Positions 1 through 11,256 of a DNA stretch of 64,000 nucleotides are shown here, piece by piece; the first letter of the stretch is position 1, and each line of letters starts with the position of its first letter. A model generated the notes under the pieces. It did no database searches. It saw only the letters and a program-made list of their open reading frames with translations, and had not been told where the DNA came from. Position numbers and translations under genes: made by a program. Source of the DNA: Pleurodeles waltl (lineage: Eukaryota > Chordata > Amphibia > Caudata > Salamandridae); assembly GCF_031143425.1 (NCBI RefSeq), contig NC_090439.1, positions 356,184,027 through 356,248,026 on the forward strand, in the 5' to 3' direction.

Positions 1-1598
1 GCATGGGTCCGTGGGGGAGCCTGAGTGGATGGTGTTCATGGTTGTTATTGTTTCGGTGTCGTCCACGTGGGTCCAGGCGGTGAGGCGGCAGGCGTCTGTG
101 GAGATGTCAGGGGTGGGGTCTGGCGGCGGAGTGGCGTTGAAGCTGTCGTGGATGGTTGTGATTTTCTGGTGGAAGAAGGTGGAGAGGTCGTCGCAGAGTT
201 TCTGGGAGGGCGGGATGTCGTTGGAGTTGGCGTTGGGGTTTGAGAGTTCCTTCACGATGCCGAAGAGTTCTTTGCAGTCGTGGGCGTTGTTGTTGATGCG
301 TTCAGTGAAGTGGGCGCGCTTGGCGACTCGGATCCGTTGGTGGTGTTCACGGTTGGAGTTTTAGAGGGAGGCGAGGTTGTCGGGTGTGCGCTCTAAGATC
401 CACTTCTTCTTGAGCTTCTGGCAGAGGCTTTTGGAGGCGGTCAGTTCGTCTGTGAACCAGGCTGGTTTTTTCTTTCCTTGGTTGGCGGTGGGTTTCTTGA
501 GTGGGGCTAAGGTGTTGGCGCAGTCGAGGATCCATTGATGGAGGTTGATGGCGGCAGTGATTGGGTCGGTTGAGCCGGGTGGAGGGTCTTTGACGAGGGT
601 GCTGGTTAGTTGGTCTTGGGTGATTTTTCCCCAGCGGCGGTGAGGAGGTCGAGGGATGCGGTGGTGTTCGGTGATTTTCGTATAAGAGAAGTGTGCGCAG
701 TGATGGTCGGTCCAGTGGAGTTCGGAGGTGTGGCTGAAAGAGATGTGGTTGCTAGAGGTGAAGAGGGGGTCAAGAGTGTGTCCGGCGATGTGGGTGGGAG
801 TGTTGACCAGTTGACGGAATCCGAGGTTGAGGAGGTTGGAGGTCAGAGATGCGGTGTTGACGTCGTTGTTATTTTCCAGGTGGTAGTTTAGATCTCCCAG
901 GAGGATGTAGTCTGGGGACGCGAGGGCGTGGGTGCTCGCGAGGTCGGCGACGGTGTCGCTGAAGGGGGCTCTTGGTCCTGGAGGGCGGTATATGAGGGTT
1001 CCTCTGAGGGTCGTGTTGGGGTCCGTGTGGATCTGGAAGTGGAGGTGTTCGGCTGTCTTGAGGGTGTCGTCCGTGTGGGTGTGGATTTTGAAGGTAGATT
1101 TGTGGGCGATGGCTATTCCGCCGCCGATTCCGTTGGTTCGATCTCTTCTGGTGATTTTGTATCCCTCCGGTATGGCGATTGCGATGTCCGGGGCCGAGGA
1201 GTCGTTCCACCAGGTTTCGGTCAGGAAGGCCACATCAGGGGCGGTGGTGTCGAGTAAGTCCCAGAGTTCGATGGCGTGTTTTCGTGCGGAGCGTGTGTTG
1301 ATGAGGATGCAGTTCAGGTGGTTGGTGTTGGGAGTTCTTGTTGTTGGCTTTGCCGTTCTGTCGCAGGAGAAGTTGCAGGTGCGGCAGGAGAAAGGTCCTT
1401 TTGTGTGCTTCGGGGTTGCACGGAAGCACTCTGCGGAGGGGCCGGGGTTGAGTGCGCGAAGTTTGTTGGTTGAGTAGCGGACGCGGGTGATGCGGGGGGC
1501 GTGAGGACCAGGGGGGTGGCGCTGGGCGCGGTCCAGGCGCGGACGGGCGCAGAGGGGCTTGCCTCTGGCGTGCCAGCGGCGCGCCCAGCGCCAGCCAT
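1..1598 (-). pseudogene. LINE ORF, leader plus AP endonuclease domain (partial, frameshifted)
   Basis: Start codon ATG is at 1598-1596, in the TTAATGGCTGG context that also ends each leader monomer. The N-terminus is Pro/Ala/Arg-rich and followed by a Cys-rich motif (FSCRTCNFSC). The endonuclease motifs follow in order: LNTRSARK, FLTETWWND, GGGIAIAHKS, LLGDLNYHLEN, HTLDPLFTS and WTDHHCAHF. These are the conserved blocks of AP-type LINE endonucleases, which nick target DNA to prime reverse transcription. Two lesions are visible. A C-run near 1511-1516 has six C where copy B has seven, shifting the ATG out of frame with the endonuclease. A TAA near 361 stands where CAA is expected; the same frame continues to base 1 (NSNREHHQ, then HFTERINNNAHD). 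This copy is therefore not intact. Confidence 0.8.
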
Positions 1599-4500
1599 TA
1601 AGAAGGGAGGGGGGAGGGAGGAGCAGCTGGGAGGCGGGAGGCGGGAGGGAGCGGCTAATGGGGGCGCGAGGGGGGCGGGGCCGCAGGGAGGCAGCGGCAG
1701 GGATCGGAACGCTTGGGGGAGCGCCCAAGGGGCAAAAAGCACAAAAAACGAGCAAAATTAAAGGCAATCACAATAGAAAAACACACAGTATGAAATACAG
1801 TAATGGCACAGTACACGATCGGGGAGACAGCAATCAGGGCGGCACAACGGGGGCAGAAGCGCCGGCGGCGAGGCGCAGAAAAATCGGAAAAACAATCAGA
1901 AAAACAACTTACAGGACGTCGGAAGCGGCACACGTGTCAAGTGGAGCTAGGCAGAGCCCCCTAGACACCAGGGACGAGGCGCAGGAGGATGCCTGCGGGT
2001 GGAGGAGGGCCTCGAACACGCAAACAGCAGCGTGGTCGGGGGACAGAGGCAGGAGGCAGCAGGTTGGTGCTGCGGTCGTGGGGGGCGAGCTCAGGACCTG
2101 AAACAGGTCAGAGGTCGCTCACTCGCGACGCGCAGCGCCAGCCATTAAGAAGGGAGGGGGGAGGGAGGAGCAGCTGGGAGGCGGGAGGCGGGAGGGAGCG
2201 GCGAATGGGGGCGCGAGGGGGGCGGGGCCGCAGGGAGGCAGCGGCAGGGATCGGAACACTTGGGGGAGCGCCCAAGGGGCAAAAAGCACAAAAAACGAGC
2301 AAAATTAAAGGCAATCACAATAGAAAAACACACAGTATGAAATACAGTAATGGCACAGTACACGATCGGGGAGACAGCAATCAGGGGGGCACAACGGGGG
2401 CAGAAGCGCCGGCGGCGAGGCGCAGAAAAATCGGAAAAACAATCAGAAAAACAACTTACAGGACGTCGGAAGCGGCACACGGGTCAAGTGGAGCTAGGCA
2501 GAGCCCACTAGACACCAGGGATGAGGCGCAGGAGGATGCCTGCGGGTGGAGGAGGGCCTCGAACACGCAAACAGCAGCGTGGTCAGGGGACAGAGGCAGG
2601 AGGCAGCAGGTTGGTGCTGCAGTCGTGGGGGGCGAGCTCAGGACCTGAAACAGGTCAGAGGTCGCTCACTCGCGACGCGCAGCGCCAGCCATTAAGAAGG
2701 GAGGGGGGAGGGAGGAGCAGCTGGGAGGCGGGAGGGAGCGGCGAATGGGGTCGCGAGGGGGGCAGGGCCGCAGGGAGGCAGCGGCAGGGATCGGAACGCT
2801 TGGGGGAGCGCCCAAGGGGCAAAAAGCACAAAAAACAAGCAAAATTAAAGGCAATCACAATAGAAAAACACACAGTGTGAAATACAGTAATGGCACAGTA
2901 CACGATCGGGGAGACAGCAATCAGGGGGGCACAACGGGGGCAGAAGCGCCGGCGGCGAGGCGCAGAAAAATCGGAAAAACAATCAGAAAAACAACTTACA
3001 GGACGTCGGAAGCGGCACACGGGTCAAGTGGAGCTAGGCAGAGCCCCCTAGACACCAGGGACGAGGCGCAGGAGGATGCCTGCGGGTGGAGGAGGGCCTC
3101 GAACATGCAAACAGCAGCGTGGTCGGGGGACAGAGGCAGGAGGCAGCAGGTTGGTGCTGCGGTCGTGGGGGGCGAGCTCAGGACCTGAAACAGGTCAGAG
3201 GTCGCTCACTCGCGACGCGCAGCGCCAGCCATTAAGAAGGGAGGGGGGAGGGAGGAGCAGCTGGGAGGCAGGAGGCGGGAGGGAGCGGCGAATGGGGGCG
3301 CGAGGGGGGCGGGGCCGCAGGGAGGCAGCGGCAGGGATCGGAACACTTGGGGGAGCGCCCAAGGGGCAAAAAGCACAAAAAGCGAGCAAAATTAAAGGCA
3401 ATCACAATAGAAAAACACACAGTATGAAATACAGTAATGGCACAGTACACGATCGGGGAGACAGCAATCAGGGGGGCACAACGGGGGCAGAAGCGCCGGC
3501 GGCGAGGCGCAGAAAAATCGGAAAAACAATCAGAAAAACAACTTACAGGACGTCGGAAGCGGCACACGGGTCAAGTGGAGCTAGGCAGAGCCCACTAGAC
3601 ACCAGGGATGAGGCGCAGGAGGATGCCTGCGGGTGGAGGAGGGCCTCGAACACGCAAACAGCAGCGTGGTCAGGGGACAGAGGCAGGAGGCAGCAGGTTG
3701 GTGCTGCGGTCGTGGGGGGTGAGCTCAGGACCTGAAACAGGTCAGAGGTCGCTCACTCGCGACGCGCAGCGCCAGCCATTAAGAAGGGAGGGGGGAGGGA
3801 GGAGCAGCTGGGAGGCGGGAGGCGGGAGGGAGCGGCGAATGGGGGCGCGAGGGGGGCAGGGCCGCAGGGAGGCAGCGGCAGGGATCGGAACGCTTGGGGG
3901 AGCGCCCAAGGGGCAAAAAGCACAAAAAACGAGCAAAATTAAAGGCAATCACAATAGAAAAACACACAGTATGAAATACAGTAATGGCACAGTACACGAT
4001 CGGGGAGACAGCAATCAGGGGGGCACAACGGGGGCAGAAGCGGCGAGGCGCAGAAAAATCGGAAAGACAATCAGAAAAACAACTTACAGGATGTCGGAAG
4101 CGGCACACGGGTCAAGTGGAGCTAGGCAGAGCCCACTAGACACCAGGGATGAGGCGCAGGAGGATGCCTGCGGGTGGAGGAGGGCCTCGAACACGCAAAC
4201 AGCAGCGTGGTCGGGGGACAGAGGCAGGAGGCAGCAGGTTGGTGCTGCGGTCGTGGGGGGCGAGCTCAGGACCTGAAACAGGTCAGAGGTCGCTCACTCG
4301 CGACGCGCAGCGCCAGCCATTAAAAAGGGAGGGGGAGGGAGGAGCAGCTGGGAGGCGGGAGGCGGGAGGGAGCGGCGAATGGGGGCGAGAGGGGGGCGGG
4401 GCCGCAGGGAGGCAGCGGCAGGGATCGGAACGCTTGGGGGAGCGCCCAAGGGGCAAAAAGCACAAAAAACAAGCAAAATTAAAGGCAATCACAATAGAAA

Positions 4501-7500
4501 AACACACAGTATGAAATACAGTAATGGCACAGTACACGATCGGGGAGACAGCAATCAGGGGGGCACAACGGGGGCAGAAGCGCCGGCGGCGAGGCGCAGA
4601 AAAATCGGAAAAAGAATCAGAAAAACAACTTACAGGACGTCGGAAGCGGCACACGGGTCAAGTGGAGCTAGGCAGAGCCCACTAGACACCAGGGATGAGG
4701 CGCAGGAGGATGCCTGCGGGTGGAGGAGGGCCTCGAACACGCAAACAGCAGCGTGGTCGGGGGACAGAGGCAGGAGGCAGCAGGTTGGTGCTGCGGTCGT
4801 GGGGGGCGAGCTCAGGACCTGAAACAGGTCAGAGGTCACTCACTCGCGACGCGCAGCGCCAGCCATTAAGAAGGGAGGGGGGAGGGAGGAGCAGCTGGGA
4901 GGCGGGAGGCGGGAGGGAGCGGTGAATGGGGGCGCGAGGGGGGCGGGGCCGCAGGGAGGCAGCGGCAGGGATCGGAACGCTTGGGGGAGCGCCCAAGGGG
5001 CAAAAAGCACAAAAAACGAGCAAAATTAAAGGCAATCACAATAGAAAAACACACAGTACGAAATACAGTAATGGCACAGTACACGATCGGGGAGACAGCA
5101 ATCAGGGGGGCACAACGGGGGCAGAAGCGCCGGCGGCGAGGCGCAGAAAAATCGGAAAAACAATCAGAAAAACAACTTACAGGACGTCGGAAGCGGCACA
5201 CGGGTCAAGTGGAGCTAGGCAGAGCCCACTAGACACCAGGGATGAGGCGCAGGAGGATGCCTGCGGGTGGAGGAGGGCCTCGAACACGCAAACAGCAGCG
5301 TGGTCGGGGGACAGAGGCAGGAGGCAGCAGGTTGGTGCTGCGGTCGTGGGGGGCGAGCTCAGGACCTGAAACAGGTCAGAGGTCACTCACTCGCGACGCG
5401 CAGCGCCAGCCATTAAGAAGGGAGGGGGGAGGGAGGAGCAGCTGGGAGGCGGGAGGCGGGAGGGAGCGGTGAATGGGGGCGCGAGGGGGGCGGGGCCGCA
5501 GGGAGGCAGCGGCAGGGATCGGAACGCTTGGGGGAGCGCCCAAGGGGCAAAAAGCACAAAAAACGAGCAAAATTAAAGGCAATCACAATAGAAAAACACA
5601 CAGTATGAAATACAGTAATGGCACAGTACACGATCGGGGAGACAGCAATCAGGGGGGCACAACGGGGGCAGAAGCGCCGGCGGCGAGGCGCAGAAAAATC
5701 GGAAAAACAATCAGAAAAACAACTTACAGGACGTCGGAAGCGGCACACGGGTCAAGTGGAGCTAGGCAGAGCCCACTAGACACCAGGGATGAGGCGCAGG
5801 AGGATGCCTGCGGGTGGAGGAGGGCCTCGAACACGCAAACAGCAGCGTGGTCAGGGGACAGAGGCAGGAGGCAGCAGGTTGGTGCTGCAGTCGTGGGGGG
5901 CGAGCTCAGGACCTGAAACAGGTCAGAGGTCGCTCACTCGCGACGCGCAGCGCCAGCCATTAAGAAGGGAGGGGGGAGGGAGGAGCAGCTGGGAGGCGGG
6001 AGGGAGCGGCGAATGGGGTCGCGAGGGGGGCAGGGCCGCAGGGAGGCAGCGGCAGGGATCGGAACGCTTGGGGGAGCGCCCAAGGGGCAAAAAGCACAAA
6101 AAACAAGCAAAATTAAAGGCAATCACAATAGAAAAACACACAGTGTGAAATACAGTAATGGCACAGTACACGATCGGGGAGACAGCAATCAGGGGGGCAC
6201 AACGGGGGCAGAAGCGCCGGCGGCGAGGCGCAGAAAAATCGGAAAAACAATCAGAAAAACAACTTACAGGACGTCGGAAGCGGCACACGGGTCAAGTGGA
6301 GCTAGGCAGAGCCCCCTAGACACCAGGGACGAGGCGCAGGAGGATGCCTGCGGGTGGAGGAGGGCCTCGAACACGCAAACAGCAGCGTGGTCGGGGGACA
6401 GAGGCAGGAGGCAGCAGGTTGGTGCTGCGGTCGTGGGGGGCGAGCTCAGGACCTGAAACAGGTCAGAGGTCGCTCACTCGCGACGCGCAGCGCCAGCCAT
6501 TAAGAAGGGAGGGGGGAGGGAGGAGCAGCTGGGAGGCGGGAGGCGGGAGGGAGCGGCGAATGGGGGCGCGAGGGGGGCGGGGCCGCAGGGAGGCAGCGGC
6601 AGGGATCGGAACACTTGGGGGAGCGCCCAAGGGGCAAAAAGCACAAAAAGCGAGCAAAATTAAAGGCAATCACAATAGAAAAACACACAGTATGAAATAC
6701 AGTAATGGCACAGTACACGATCGGGGAGACAGCAATCAGGGGGGCACAACGGGGGCAGAAGCGCCGGCGGCGAGGCGCAGAAAAATCGGAAAAACAATCA
6801 GAAAAACAACTTACAGGACGTCGGAAGCGGCACACGGGTCAAGTGGAGCTAGGCAGAGCCCACTAGACACCAGGGATGAGGCGCAGGAGGATGCCTGCGG
6901 GTGGAGGAGGGCCTCGAACACGCAAACAGCAGCGTGGTCAGGGGACAGAGGCAGGAGGCAGCAGGTTGGTGCTGCGGTCGTGGGGGGTGAGCTCAGGACC
7001 TGAAACAGGTCAGAGGTCGCTCACTCGCGACGCGCAGCGCCAGCCATTAAGAAGGGAGGGGGGAGGGAGGAGCAGCTGGGAGGCGGGAGGCGGGAGGGAG
7101 CGGCGAATGGGGGCGCGAGGGGGGCAGGGCCGCAGGGAGGCAGCGGCAGGGATCGGAACGCTTGGGGGAGCGCCCAAGGGGCAAAAAGCACAAAAAACGA
7201 GCAAAATTAAAGGCAATCACAATAGAAAAACACACAGTATGAAATACAGTAATGGCACAGTACACGATCGGGGAGACAGCAATCAGGGGGGCACAACGGG
7301 GGCAGAAGCGGCGAGGCGCAGAAAAATCGGAAAGACAATCAGAAAAACAACTTACAGGATGTCGGAAGCGGCACACGGGTCAAGTGGAGCTAGGCAGAGC
7401 CCACTAGACACCAGGGATGAGGCGCAGGAGGATGCCTGCGGGTGGAGGAGGGCCTCGAACACGCAAACAGCAGCGTGGTCGGGGGACAGAGGCAGGAGGC

Positions 7501-9184
7501 AGCAGGTTGGTGCTGCGGTCGTGGGGGGCGAGCTCAGGACCTGAAACAGGTCAGAGGTCGCTCACTCGCGACGCGCAGCGCCAGCCATTAAAAAGGGAGG
7601 GGGAGGGAGGAGCAGCTGGGAGGCGGGAGGCGGGAGGGAGCGGCGAATGGGGGCGAGAGGGGGGCGGGGCCGCAGGGAGGCAGCGGCAGGGATCGGAACG
7701 CTTGGGGGAGCGCCCAAGGGGCAAAAAGCACAAAAAACGAGCAAAATTAAAGGCAATCACAATAGAAAAACACACAGTATGAAATACAGTAATGGCACAG
7801 TACACGATCGGGGAGACAGCAATCAGGGGGGCACAACGGGGGCAGAAGCGCCGGCGGCGAGGCGCAGAAAAATCGGAAAAAGAATCAGAAAAACAACTTA
7901 CAGGACGTCGGAAGCGGCACACGGGTCAAGTGGAGCTAGGCAGAGCCCACTAGACACCAGGGATGAGGCGCAGGAGGATGCCTGCGGGTGGAGGAGGGCC
8001 TCGAACACGCAAACAGCAGCGTGGTCGGGGGACAGAGGCAGGAGGCAGCAGGTTGGTGCTGCGGTCGTGGGGGGCGAGCTCAGGACCTGAAACAGGTCAG
8101 AGGTCACTCACTCGCGACGCGCAGCGCCAGCCATTAAGAAGGGAGGGGGGAGGGAGGAGCAGCTGGGAGGCGGGAGGCGGGAGGGAGCGGTGAATGGGGG
8201 CGCGAGGGGGGCGGGGCCGCAGGGAGGCAGCGGCAGGGATCGGAACGCTTGGGGGAGCGCCCAAGGGGCAAAAAGCACAAAAAACGAGCAAAATTAAAGG
8301 CAATCACAATAGAAAAACACACAGTATGAAATACAGTAATGGCACAGTACACGATCGGGGAGACAGCAATCAGGGGGGCACAACGGGGGCAGAAGCGCCG
8401 GCGGCGAGGCGCAGAAAAATCGGAAAAACAATCAGAAAAACAACTTACAGGACGTCGGAAGCGGCACACGGGTCAAGTGGAGCTAGGCAGAGCCCACTAG
8501 ACACCAGGGATGAGGCGCAGGAGGATGCCTGCGGGTGGAGGAGGGCCTCGAACACGCAAACAGCAGCGTGGTCGGGGGACAGAGGCAGGAGGCAGCAGGT
8601 TGGTGCTGCGGTCGTGGGGGGCGAGCTCAGGACCTGAAACAGGTCAGAGGTCGCTCACTCACTACGCGCAGCGCCAGCCATTAAGAAGGGAGGGGGGAGG
8701 GAGGAGCAGCTGGGAGGCGGGAGGGAGCGGCGAATGGGGGCGCGAGGGGGGCGGGGCCGCAGGGAGGCAGCGGCAGGGATCGGAACGCTTGGGGGAGCGC
8801 CCAAGGGGCAAAAAGCACAAAAAACGAGCAAAATTAAAGGCAATCACAATAGAAAAACACACAGTATGAAATACAGTAATGGCTCAGTACACGATCGGGG
8901 AGACAGCAATCAGGGGGGCACAACGGGGGCAGAAGCGCCGGCGGCGAGGCGCAGAAAAATCTGAAAAACAATCAGAAAAACAACTTACAGGACGTCGGAA
9001 GCGGCACACGGGTCAAGTGGAGCTAGGCAGAGCCCACTAGACACCAGGGATGAGGCGCAGGAGGATGCCTGCGGGTGGAGAAGGGCCTCGAACACGCAAA
9101 CAGCAGCGTGGTCGGGGGACAGAGGCAGGAGGCAGCAGGTTGGTGCTGCGGTCATGGGGGGCGAGCTCAGGACCTGAAACAGGC
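1586..9184 (-). repeat. Tandem array of 14 leader monomers, about 540-547 bp each
   Basis: Fourteen head-to-tail copies begin (plus-strand landmark CAGCGCCAGCC) at 1586, 2133, 2680, 3220, 3767, 4308, 4854, 5401, 5948, 6488, 7035, 7576, 8122 and 8669. Spacings are 547, 547, 540, 547, 541, 546, 547, 547, 540, 547, 541, 546 and 547; the last unit is cut at 9184. Length differences come from one missing 7-bp GGCGGGA repeat, a 6-bp CCGGCG loss and a one-base loss in a G-run. Monomers are GC-rich, CpG-rich and most carry a GC box (GGGGCGGGGCC, as at 1674-1684) together with an A-rich block. They correspond to the diverged monomers 5' of copy B. By analogy with the promoter monomers of mouse L1, they probably act as repeated promoters; that is inference. 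Confidence 0.9.
2260..8650 (-). repeat. Higher-order repeat: six-monomer block duplicated with 3,268-bp period
   Basis: Sequence 2260-5382 matches 5528-8650 at a constant offset of 3,268 bp, with the same order of 540/547/541/546/547-bp monomer variants. Four differences were seen over about 3.1 kb: near 3105 (T/C), 3268 (A/G), 4470 (A/G) and 5059 (C/T). Neighbouring monomers differ from each other far more, by indels and many substitutions. Monomers outside the block do not follow the pattern: the 2133 monomer differs from the 5401 monomer before position 2260, and the 8669 monomer differs from both 5401 and 5948. This is the signature of one recent block duplication by unequal exchange, or of an assembly artefact. 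Confidence 0.85.
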
Positions 9185-9186
9185 TT

Positions 9187-10130
9187 ATATGCTTAGCATC
9201 CACAATATTCAGACGATTATTACAGTTTATAATGCAAACATTAAATACAAACCCAGCACGTGCTGCTCCAGTGCAACCACATGCAGTAACGCCAGGCATT
9301 AATCCGGCGACTGTACATTTGATCATGGGTATAGTACCCACCAAACAAGAAGAGATTCCATTTTGGTTAGCTCAAAAAATAAATGCACTGGAAGCAGTAT
9401 TTCCCCTTACAGGACCTCTGGACAAGCATAGAAATTAACTATGTGCTTGCCATTTGGGATGGTTCTCACAGTGGATAACTACAATATTTGGGGCACGGTA
9501 TTTGCCACACTCTATACTACCGCACATGGTACACCAACACTTGCCAACTTACCGGAAGTGTTGAAGCAAATTCAAGATGAATACGGGGCAGCCCCGGCTA
9601 TAGGTTTGGGGATGCAACTAATGGGCAATTTTGCCACGGTATCCTCAATTATATTTAGTAACCTTAAAGGGGAAGCAGTTGCAGTAGTGGTGCGCATGCG
9701 GCTCCAGGACATTCCTCTACAGGATCAAGAACTTGTGATGCCAAAGATTATCGTGGAGGCCTACTCTAGCATTGGTCGAGATAGTCTGGGAACCAGACCC
9801 ACAAAACCACAGATACAGGGTAAATCTAATAAAGATTCTACCAAGCAAGCTCTTGAGAGGTACTAAGCAACGCTGGCATAAAAAACAAAAAACACCTAAA
9901 AAAGAAAGGGGAGAATCTCCACATACGGAGACCCCACAAAATAGATATAATCTCAGAAACAGAGATAATGTAAAAACACCTGACAGATATCATTATACTG
10001 ATACAAGCCAATCTTGTTCCTTTCAGGACACACCGGAAAAACCCAGTGAGAGAGGTAGGTGGTCAGAGCGAAGAACTGATTTGAAACCGAAAACAGGAAT
10101 CACAACGCTCAACAGAAGTTTCTATTAAAA
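9187..10130 (+). pseudogene. gag: gag remnant (C-terminal half) of foamy-like provirus
   Basis: Three overlapping frames together make a Gag-like stretch. 9232-9438 reads in one frame to a TAA, and the same frame continues beyond it (NYVLAIWDG). 9441-9866 carries a second frame with LPEVLKQIQDEYG, and 9772-10128 a third, very basic tail (KQRWHKKQK, YNLRNRDN, RGRWSERRTD). Basic C-terminal Gag regions without a CCHC zinc knuckle are characteristic of foamy viruses, and no such knuckle is seen here. The upstream end coincides with the LINE A 5' junction at 9184/9185. At least two frame changes and one stop make it non-coding. Gag identity rests mainly on position before RT and on the basic tail. 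Confidence 0.6.
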
Positions 10131-10172
10131 AAGAAGAGAAACATCCCCCCAAAAAACTCTGGAGTACCAGGG

Positions 10173-10218
10173 CGTAATCGAACCCTGTGTCTCACCGTAA
10201 TCGAACCCTGTGTCTCAC
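10173..10218 (+). repeat. 23-bp tandem duplication at the gag/pol deletion junction
   Basis: The 23-bp segment at 10173-10195 (starts CGTAATCGAACCC) is repeated directly at 10196-10218. It lies exactly where protease and the start of RT should be but are missing. The second copy runs straight into the RT motif NSPVFPVAKP. This looks like a small duplication accompanying a deletion repair event. Confidence 0.85.
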
Positions 10219-11256
10219 CAATGAATAGTCCCGTATTCCCAGTAGCTAAACCGGACCATTTGTACAGAATAGTCTTAGACTACAGACATTTAAACAGTCA
10301 TACACGCACATACGTGATACAAAACTCACATAGCACAGCACTCATAAACAACATAGTGTGCAAAAAATACAAAACAACACTGGATATTTTCAACAGTTTC
10401 TTTTGCCAAAACATAGCACCGGAGAGTAGAGACTTAACAAGTTTCAGCGCACTAGGCTCCCAGAAAAAAGTCTGTAGTTTACCCCAGGGGTAGAAGAACA
10501 GTCCAGGACTGTCCACGGCTCCTGTGACTTCAATATTGCATGACATTGACCCTGAAGCATTGTCCTATGTGGATGATATCTATCTCACAGATGATGAATT
10601 ACTGCAACATATAAGACGGGTAGCCCACATTGTTGTAGGATATGACGAATTTGACTATAAATTCAACTTTAAAAAAACAAAAATAGCCTTCCTTAGTGTC
10701 CTGTCTCTGGGATACGAATTATCAAGTGAAGGAAAAAGCCTAGGGCCACAGTTCTTGGAAACATGTGCAGTTACAACTTCCAAATACCATTAAAAACTTT
10801 CAATCCCTATTGGGTTTTCTAAATGTTGCCAGAATTTACATTCCAGATTATGCATCATGCATAAAACCTTTATATGACTTAATACATCCTGACTTTTCCA
10901 GTAAATTTTGGATAGTGGAACACACATGCATTCTCAGAGCTTTGCAAACAGACATGCTTGCAGCAGAACACTTACACACAAGGGACAATAAAGAACATCT
11001 GGTCATCAGAGTAATTGCTGGTATCATTGGTTTCACCTATGTAACTTTTAATGAGGGTGAGACAGTCCTGATAGCATACAAATCACATTTGTATTCAGCA
11101 GCAGAACAACGCTTTCCTCCCACTGAGAAAATTCTTACTGCTGTTCAGATGGCTGTCATTAAAGAAAGACCACTAACTGAGGGGAAAAACGTTATTGTTG
11201 CATCTCCAAATCCAGCCCTTGAGGCTGTTACCAAAGCCAGCCTTCCAAATGCTACA
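10219..11256 (+). pseudogene. pol: pol remnant: reverse transcriptase and connection domain
   Basis: 10221-10493 encodes the RT fingers/palm start (NSPVFPVAKPD, VLDYRHLN, KYKTTLDIFN, LPQG). A TAG at about 10491 follows LPQG. 10524-10793 carries the catalytic YVDDIY motif and the downstream KTKIAFLSVLSLGYELSSEGK block, and 10765-11256 the thumb/connection (NFQSLLGFLNVARIYIPDYA, KPLYDLIHP, YSAAEQRFPPTEK). RT copies viral RNA to DNA. Frame changes occur near 10500 and 10770. The frame is cut at 11252-11256 by the solo LTR; after removing the insert and one copy of the target duplication, the proline-asparagine-alanine end joins in frame to KALHPRW at 13056. Confidence 0.8.

Larger units (their letters stand above)
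1..9184 (-). mobile_element. L2-like LINE, copy A, with multi-monomer 5' region (3' half off window)
   Basis: A non-LTR retrotransposon read on the minus strand. Its 5' end is near 9184, a tandem array fills 1586-9184, coding sequence starts at an ATG at 1598-1596 and runs off the left edge at base 1. The apurinic endonuclease domain is clear in 400-1400; the reverse transcriptase would lie outside the window. Copy B at 34391-39122 has the same coding sequence and the same kind of leader monomers, which shows the array is part of the element and not an unrelated satellite. L2 clade is inferred from the copy B RT motifs and its 3' end. The 5' end abuts gag-like sequence of the foamy-like provirus, so the LINE inserted into that provirus. 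No target-site duplication can be tested because the 3' end is missing. Confidence 0.8.

Noticed and set aside
1586..9184. CRISPR array or centromeric satellite
   Set aside because: Units are 540 bp without spacers, and the same units occur 5' of LINE copy B, which explains them as LINE leader.
1655..9344. Series of near-identical open frames of 60-222 codons on both strands through the array
   Set aside because: They recur once per monomer because the GC-rich repeat lacks stops. Residues are Pro/Arg/Gly-rich, there is no domain, and only the last monomer's ATG leads into a real protein.
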